Of a DNA stretch of 64,000 nucleotides, positions 50,401 to 59,700 are shown one piece after another. A program made the translations under genes and the position numbers. The DNA lies in NCBI GenBank assembly GCA_963931865.1, contig OZ007511.1, positions 8,116,344 to 8,180,343 of the forward strand. Direction: 5' to 3'. Position 1 is the stretch's first letter; each line of letters begins with the position of its first letter. Source of the DNA: Axinella damicornis. Its lineage: Eukaryota; Porifera; Demospongiae; Axinellida; Axinellidae. The notes beneath the pieces are model-generated. The model made no database searches, was not told the DNA's origin, and saw nothing but the letters and a program-made list of their open reading frames with translations.

Positions 50401-53400
50401 ACCCAGGCTGTTCGAGTGGGTTAAAGCCCTCATGCAAGGACTCTATCCTATACTTGCCTACGAGCAGTTACACACATGCAGTGCAACTAGACGTAATAAT
50501 ATAGTTTTGCGCCATTTAGGCTTTTTAGCAGCTGCCCTCGGTGGCAGACACCATACAGGAAGGAACCATGGCTAGACTTAATGCAGTTTGCACCAGACCC
50601 ACGCTGGGCATGACAGTTTGATCACACCCAGATTCTTTGCACCTATAAATCAAGCCCTCCAGCTGGAAGACGCTATGCAGAAACACCGACTATATATAGA
50701 AGTTACATCAACAAAGTAACAAATCGTTACTTGAACGCCAAAATCAAAATGAGGGCCTGGGTAGCTCTGGTGCTGCTGCTCTGTGCTATCTTTGCTGTGA
50801 CTACTGCCCAAAGTAAGTGTAACCAAATGTCTTTTACAGTACGTATGAGATAGGCAAGGTAACCAATGTACTTGAATTAAACTCCCCAAATAATATTTTC
50901 TTATCGAAACTTGCAGGTTGCGGAAGATACAACTATCGTTTCTACATTTGCTGCAACGGGGTTTTGAGGAGAAGATCAGGCATACAACCTGCTTGCTGTG
51001 GTACTCAGTCGTACGATGCACGATTCCGCATATGCTGCAATGGTGTCATAAACAGACGGTCTGGCATACAACCTGCTTGCTGTGCTACTCGAGTGTATGA
51101 TGCACGATTCCGCATATGCTGCAATGGTGTCATAAACACTCGTTCAGGCATACAGCCTGCTTGCTGTGCTAAAGGAGTTTATGATGCACGATTCCGCATA
51201 TGCTGCAATGGTGTCATAAACACTCGCTCAGGCATACAGCCTGCTTGCTGTGCTAAACAAGTTTATGATGCACGATTCCGCATATGCTGCAACGGTGTCA
51301 TAAACACTCGTTCAGGCATACAACCTGCCTGCTGCGGTACTCGAGTTTATGATGCACGATTCCGAAAGTGCTGCAATGGGAGGATACAAACCAGCTGTCG
51401 GAGGTTTGGGAAGTAATCTCTACCGAACAGTGGGTGTCCACTGATCAACTGATGACTTCATTGAACTGTAATTATAGCAATGCACAGTTTTCGGTTAGAA
51501 ACAATTTCTCATTTGACCGTGTACGTACGTAACTGTTAACTTCTTGCACACTTTGTATTAGCCAGGTGCAGGTTCACCATTATTTTAACCATGTCTTAAA
51601 TTTAAGATGCAACATATCGGTACGTATGTACATACTTCATAGCCAGGGGGACATTAGCCTCATTCCCAGGCCTTCCACACCTCCAGTTTTGATCGCTTGC
51701 AAGCGATCAAAAACTGAAGGTGTGGAAGGCCTGGGACAAGGCTAGGGGACATGGTAAAGCTTGCATGGTACACATGAAAGATATAATTATAGAGCATATG
51801 ATATGAATGTCCTTTTATGGATTATAATGTCCTTCGCCCTTGGATAGACACTACTCATGTCTTGGGTTGTTCATAATCTGTATAGCATGGCATACCGTGT
51901 TCTATCTGTTATGCCTAAGAGGTTGCAGATTATAATTATATGCAGCTTTGTAAAGCCACTGGTTGCAGATTATAATTATATGCAGCTTTGTAAAGCCACT
52001 GGTAAAGTTCATATTCGGATAAGTAATGAGCTCATACATGCACTGCAAAAAGCGATACACATCAGAGCACTGTAAAGGCATATATGCATTATGTACTGCA
52101 TGCAGTGCTGTTGGAGTTGTTCGGTTTTGTTGTGAGACTACAGTACGTTTGGTCTACAGAGCAATCAAGGTTCAGACTAAAGGTGAGGGAGCCACTACAT
52201 TGCTGTACGGTGCTGCCAGCCAGCCACATACCTGCTTCCCACCACACCCAGCTAGATTGGCGCACAGCAACTACATACCATGTGAAAGCTACGTACAGAG
52301 TGCACAGTCTCTAAATTGTGTTCAATCTGGAGTCAGACATTCAGTTTGTAATGCTGTGTTTTGGCAGCATCGTTCCCAGGCCCCTCCCAGCTTTCCGTCG
52401 CTTGCAGTACGGTTAAGCGACGAAATGCTGCGTGAGGCCCTGTGAACAAGGCTAGTGTGTTGGTGGAGTAGTTTACTGTCTATATTCGATCTTCACTGTA
52501 CAACCACTTTGTTTGTCTCGAGAGAGCACACCCATGCACAGGTTTACCGTGCAATCCTACGTATCTTTTATGTAACTGTAAATTTCAATTTCACTTACAG
52601 GATGGATTGAGTCTCAACCTTATGACCTGCTACAATACAGACACATCCACAAGGGTGAACGCACAACTCTTACCACATTACATTTATGGGATAGACATGC
52701 TGGCATGAGCAAACAAGCATTCCTTCTTGGGTTGTACAAACCCTAGTTCCGGGGGAACCCCTGCTCATTTTGTTGACCTCAATGTTAAATTCTAGAAAGG
52801 TAATTTACCTGTAGAGTACATAAAGTACCAGAGTATAATATACTCTGAAGTAGAACAGACTTACATGTGCATACTAATCAGATCATACACAATTAGCTAA
52901 CCTCATAATTCTGTGGCTTCACTATGCATGTATGCATATAGCCTCATACGCAGACCCATGCACAAAACTAAAATCACGGAAAGGGCACCTGGCACTTGAT
53001 TTGGGTAGCCAAACCATGTTCATACCTTACCATCTACGTACATGTAGCAATTAACTTCCTTAACACACGAAAGATAGTAGCCACTGCTTCTCTAGCTTCC
53101 GCTCGCAGCTTGGCAAGGAGAAGCCATCACCAACAGGTACATACCTGCCATGTGACTTTGAGTAATCCATTACATAACACGCTGACTCAGCACATATGGG
53201 AAGACCTGCCAAGTGCCATCAGGTCTTTTTCTGCAATTTTCGTACATTGGCATGGCACAATGATGCATACATGAGCACAAGCAGTGGGAACCAGGACAGG
53301 CCAGCTTTGGTATGCCTAACCAGAAATGTTGTGTATGTTCTCTTGCATGATTGAATCACTTGATCACAGTATTGTTACCAAGGAAGTACTAATGAAATAC

Positions 53401-56400
53401 CTAAGATTGCTGGCACCTTTGGTGAAGCCTGGAATTCAAATATGCCATGTTATACTATACCTATTAGACTGAAGCACCAAGTATGTATGAATAGTAGTAG
53501 ACTGAAGCACCAAGTATGTATGTACAAATTCCACAGTGGTTATCTAGTAACCAAAACAAGCCCCACCCTAGCTCACCACAAGACAGCACATGTAATAGCC
53601 CCATTTAGACTAAAGAATGTGTGGAATGCCCATTACACTCAATAGTGGCTCACGATCACGTACACTGAAGCCACTGTGTAGCCACCTAAGCAAGGAATCC
53701 AGCCATTACTGGTGGACAAACACTGCTGTTTTAGTGCACTAGACTGTTGGAGCATTCAAGATCACAGAGCTACACAAAAGGTGAGTCAATTGTATTAAGG
53801 TTGTGGGATACCAGTGTGTTTACATGACAGGTGGTATGTAGCTACAATAACCACATTTGGATAGTGAATATAAATATCTTGTTCATCATTCTCTATGATT
53901 ATTCAGTACCACAATCCAGTTTATTGCTGTCGTCATTAGTAACTACTATAGTATGGTCATGCATTCAAACTAAACTGCTCTTGCGTAACATAAATAGCTA
54001 GCTAGCTACCTCATTCTGATAATCAATAACAGGCATTGCTATCAGACAGTTACACAGATGTCATAATACCTAGCCTCGTTCCCAGGCCTTCCAAACATCC
54101 AGTTTTTGATCGCTTGCAGTATAGTGCAAGCGATCAAAAACTGGAGGTGCAGAAGGACTGGGAACGAGGCTAATAATACTACAACAGAAATTGTGTCTCA
54201 ATGTTCCATTATAAATACACACAGCATTGATAGATGTACAATGGCAGAGAAGCCTGAACTGAATCACATGGAGTCCCAGGTTTCTATCTCTGTGGAAATC
54301 AATCAGCAAGAAAATGACAACCTGAGGGAGCAGACTCAGAGCAATGACCTAATCCAACAGTCAAAAGGCCAAGAAATCGAACAGCAGAAGGAAACTAATG
54401 GGTACCACCGCTACGAGGACGAGTTGGAGCAGAGCGAAGAAGACGTCGCACAGCAACTGGAAATTGAGGAGTTGCAGTACATGTTAGAAATGAAGGACAA
54501 TGAACTGCAGGAGCAGCAAGAAAAGATTGAGCAGCTGGAAGATTTAAGCGAAAATCTTCTCAGAGAATTGGAAGAGAGAGACAACTTAATCCAAGACAAA
54601 ACAGACACAGTTGAAGAACAGGAAGGGCAACTAAGGAAGTTGAACAAGCAGCTGGATATTGTTGAACAACAACACACTGCATTATTGCAACAGAAAGACG
54701 AAAACATTCGAGAGCTTGCGGATGATGTGGACACAAAAGACAAGCAGATCCATGAGCTACAACAACAGCTGAGACAGAAGGGTGGAGAGGTCCCACCACA
54801 TGACCAACCAGACTTTAGAGCAAGCCCCGAAGAGGAAACAAAAGATCTCAGTATGGAATTAAGTTGGAGAGAGTGCGAAGGGGCACCATGTGAGATGATC
54901 AAAGGATCTGTGGCGGTGGACGGTAACACAGCTTACTTCAATCCCGATCTTTCTGGGACGGTGTACAAGTACAACTCTGATGACGAGACGTGGACGGTAC
55001 TCCCGGAATGCCCCCACATGTCATTCACTCTAGCCATCATCAATACTCTCCTGACTGCTGTTGGTGGATGGCAGTCGATAACCACACTCACAAACAAGCT
55101 CATCAGCTTCAAGGAGAAACCAGGGAGTGGAGCCAGATGGAAGGAGGAGCTACCGCCTATGCACACTAAACGCTCTCACATTGCCCTGGCACAGCAGGGG
55201 AAGTCCCTGGTAGCAGCAGGAGGCTACGCAAACGGAAAAAGGCTCACAGCTGTGGAGATAATGGACACCGAGACTCACCAGTGGCTCATGGCAGCAAGCC
55301 TTCCCCACCCATTCAGCAACGCTTCCTTGACATTCACAAGAGACCGAATATACATGGCTGGAGGCTACGACCACAGAGGTGTAACCAATTCCGTGCTCAC
55401 GTGTTCAGTTCAGGAACTGCTCAAGTCCTGCCAACTGCACTCAGTAGAGACGCAACTCAGAAGGGGATCTGTCTTTCGCAAAAACACGCATGACGCATGG
55501 CAACGGATTGCAAACCTTCCGCTGTATCTCTCAATCTGTGTGACCCTCGGCCGAAAGCTGCTAGCCATTGGCGGGAAGGATTCCAAGGGTCAGCACAGCA
55601 CTGCCATCCATGCCTACAACTTTGCTACAAATTCGTGGGATGTCGTAAGCCACATGGCCACGCCTCGATCTCACCCTCTGGTGACAGTGCTACCGGGCAA
55701 TACATTGGCAGTGGTTGGTGGATGGACAGTAGGCGGACACACCAACGCTGTCCAAATAGCAACTGTTGTGTAACTGTGTGCAGTACTTCAGTTTGTAGCA
55801 TAACCCAAACCCTGTCAACTAATCAGTTGTTGATGCAACGTAAAGCCCTACATGTTGATTGTCAAATAGTTGTTGAATGTTGGTTTCCTGTATGGTTCTG
55901 TAGACTGGGAATACACTCTGTGTAGCCTTGCTCCCAGGCTACACCCTGTGCATGATGAAATATCCCCGTCCCCCTCCTCCCATACTACCCCCCACACACC
56001 CACACATACGTACATGCATGGAACCCATACACATACATACATGTATCACACATGCACACCCACACATGCACACCCACACGTCCCCACACATGCACACCCA
56101 CACGTCCCCACACATGCACACCCACACGTCCACACCATGCACACCCACACATCCCCACACATGCACACCCACACATCCCCACACGTCCCCACCATGCACA
56201 CCCACACACCCACACGTCCCCACACATGCACACCCACACGTCCCCACACATGCACACCCACACGTCCCCACACATACACACCCACACATCCCCACACATG
56301 CACACCCACACGTCCCCACACATGCACACCCACACGTCCCCACACATGCACACCCACATGTCCCCACACATACACACTAGTTCATCGTACCAACATACAT

Positions 56401-56675
56401 ACACTATCAAATCAATACACACACCACACATCCACACACACACCCATACACACACACACATCCATCCATACACACCCACTCCTAAGCTTCAAACCTATGC
56501 ATGTCTGAGGAGGGAAAGAGTGCCTGGTATCCACTGTTTGGCCATGCACTTAACCCTTTAAGCCCCATTGACGTCTATAGACGTCTTTTAGACTATATGC
56601 ACTTGTAGGGATTCTCGTCAGTCCAAAAAGAGATCAAAAAAGCTTCAGAGGGCCTAGGGACGACTAAACGTAGAA

Positions 56676-56711
<36 letters not shown>

Positions 56712-59700
56712 CTTTTTCTATTTTAATGAGATTCATTGACCCGAGGATTTTTGATTTTAATGATATTCATAGACCCCACCAAGGGCCTCAAGAAAACAAA
56801 TTGGTGGTGTAAAGTGTCCATCAGGCCCAAGTTTAGGGAAATGCTGGGCGAAAATCCGGCTGACATCCACCTTTGACCTCCAATTGCTGGGCTTGTGGGG
56901 GGTCATGAATATCATTAACGGTATTGCCAGAGGGGTCTCTCCATGGGTGCGGGCCCCACCAAGTTTGGCAACTGAGGAGGGAATGCTGTGGGAGAGGAGT
57001 ACCTACGAAAGTGGTGTGCACTGAATGCATGAAAATGTGTTGTCTTGGTGGGAAGAATTCGGTGGTTAAAGGGTTAATTATTAAATAGACCCACATGGAA
57101 TTTATGCACATGCCATTGTGAGCCTGAACAATCGACATCTATGCCAAACCAACAAAGACATGATCACGGCTTTAACTTTACTATACTCTTCAAGCTTTCG
57201 TCACACGCTACTCACACCCACTATATCCCACGCAGACACGTGAATAAAGTTACTTAAAATTTCGCTGTCAGCGGCAGCATTGTTTGTCTCCGGGTTTATG
57301 AACGTCAGGGATCTTCTTGCTGTTTGACGATGCTCACATTGCTGTCAGTATGAACAACCACAGGTCTCTGTTGCGTTGGGGGAACGAGATCTAGGCGTGC
57401 TGGACGCTGGGGGAGAGTCACTCACACTTCTCTTACTGCTATATATAGCGGTGCTGATCTCTGAAGCGGACATCACTCGTGTCCAAAGATAACCCATAAA
57501 GTGCGCTTTCAAGAGGTCCACTGTTGTAGCTTACATTGCTTTCTGGGTCCTGGAAAACATCATCTGTGTACTAATCCTTGAACCAATTGCTGGTGGTAGT
57601 GCATTCAGAAGTTCTTGTACCCAGTTTTGGCTGATTTTACTGTCAACTACTTCGCATCGGCAGACAATGCAGTAGCCATTGCTGAATGTCATCGCTAGAA
57701 CTGATAATAATATTCATGACTGCAGTGCCACGTGCACCTACTTAACACCATTTGTGAAACCTCAGGTGTGCTAGCCCATAGTGTGATGATGTACTATATT
57801 CACCAGACCCTTCTCCTTCCTTCTGAGAGGGTCTGGACACGACACATGAATTCGTTCATTTTGTGCATTATAATTAATTCAACATTCGGAGGAGGATTGA
57901 AATCCTATAATATGGTAGAAGTAAATTAGTAGGGTGTACAACCAAACATGTTAGCCACTTGTCTCTTGAAGTGAAAGTGAAAGTGTACACTTGCAAGACC
58001 TTTTCATGGAAAATCAGACCTCAATTGCCTTCTGTTAATTTCTAAGCTCAAAGGTTGTGTGTGCATGTCCTTTTGCAAGGGAGGCCTTACACAAGAAGCT
58101 GGAGCATGGCTAACATCTCCGCTAGCTAGCAGCCTAGCACTCACCAGTCCTTGGGTTGGTGTCAGTGGAGTCCATCCAGTAGATAGGACCCTGCTTCAGG
58201 CGATCCAGTTTTCCGACCTTCATGAGCTGGTCCACACCCACGTTCTCCTCACTGTAGTGTGGTAAGCAGCAGGTATACGCAGTAGATCAGTTACGATTAA
58301 GTTAACCTGTTCATACCCACTATATAGAAGTCTTTTGATTTTTCTACAGCCCTCAAACTTAGCCCCCAAGGACTTTGCCAGAAATGACATCATTAAAGTT
58401 GAAAATCTCACAGCGGTGGAGCACACTAATTCATGGTTAGATGCAATACCAAACATGGACCCCTTTTTCCTCCAGATGGTCTATTTCCAGGTGCTTGGTA
58501 CATACGGGGAGAGGAGTGCCTGGATCCACTGCTCACCCGTGTGACTCCTTAGGTTCAACCAACCAATGTATGCCCTTGGCAAGGTCACAGCACGTACATG
58601 AGGGCAAGGATGTGTTCGTACTTATGTGCACCAACAGGATACGGCCAGGTCCCTTGCATCACTTTGGAAAGGCAGAAGCAGCATATCGCCATCACAGATT
58701 GGGGAACCATGGCTCTGCATGATGTAGCTGCTGTCGTATAATTATTTTCACCTGCATGCACATACCACGCAATGAACACTGCAGTCACTGAGAACTTCAG
58801 AGGCACTTTCTTTTCCGCCAGCTGCAGAAACAGCTCTGTCACCATTGCCACATGGCCCAGACAGTCTGTGGTGCCACGCCCAAAGAGCCTCTCTCCCTGT
58901 GGACATAAAAATGTATGCATACCATCAAAAGATCCCTCACTATACAGATCAGAAGCATTCCTTGAGGAGCGATACGTACGTATTTTGCACAATCATGTGT
59001 ATTTGCGTAGCTAGTCTCGTTCCCAGGGCCCACCCAGCATTTCACTGCGTGCAGTATGGAACAGCAGGGAGAGGCTGGTCCCAGGGCCCACCCAGCGTTT
59101 CACTGCGTGCAGTATGGAACAGCAGGGAGAGGCTGGTCCCAGGGCCCACCCAGCGATTCGCTGTGTGCAGTATGGAACAGCAGGGAGAGGCTGGTCCCAG
59201 GGCCCACCCAGCGTTTCACTACGTGCAGTATGGAAGAGCAGGGAGAGGCTGGTCCCAGGGCCCACCCAGCGATTCGCTGTGTGCAGTATGGAACAGCAGG
59301 GAGAGGCTGGTCCCAGGGCCCACCCAGCGTTTCACTACGTGCAGTATGGAAGAGCAGGGAGAGGCTGGTCCCAGGGCCCACCCTGCATTTCGCTGCGTGC
59401 AGTATGGAAGAGCAGGGAGAGGCTGGTCCCAGGGCCCACCCAGCGTTTCACTACGTGCAGTATGGAAGAGCAGGGAGAGGTTGGTCCCAGGGCTCACCCA
59501 GCGTTTCACTGTGTGCAGTATGGAAGAGCAGGGAGAGGCTGGTCCCAGGGCCCACCCAGCGTTTCACTACGTGCAGTATGGAAGAGCAGGGAGAGGTTGG
59601 TCCCAGGGCCCACCCAGCGTTTCACTGTGTGCAGTATGGAACAGCAGGGAGAGGCTGGTCCCACGGGCCCACCCAGTGTTTCGCTGCGTGCAGTATGGAA

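Larger units (their letters stand above)
41046..51590. repeat. Segmental duplication, copy C
   Basis: The most complete copy: 41046-45650 matches copy A and 46670-51590 matches copy B. The bridge between them (45650-46670) holds sequence related to 20230-20460, including the GTAGAGCCAGG minisatellite. Copy C carries two foldback insertions, a 0.76-kb insertion and a 0.87-kb deletion relative to its sisters. Confidence 0.88.

Noticed and set aside
54411..54929. Cys/Ser-rich 172-codon minus-strand frame
   Set aside because: Antisense shadow of the Glu/Gln-rich coiled coil of the Kelch protein.
55870..56561. His/Thr/Pro or Cys/Val/Gly proteins of 140-212 codons
   Set aside because: CA-rich minisatellite, open on both strands, periodic.
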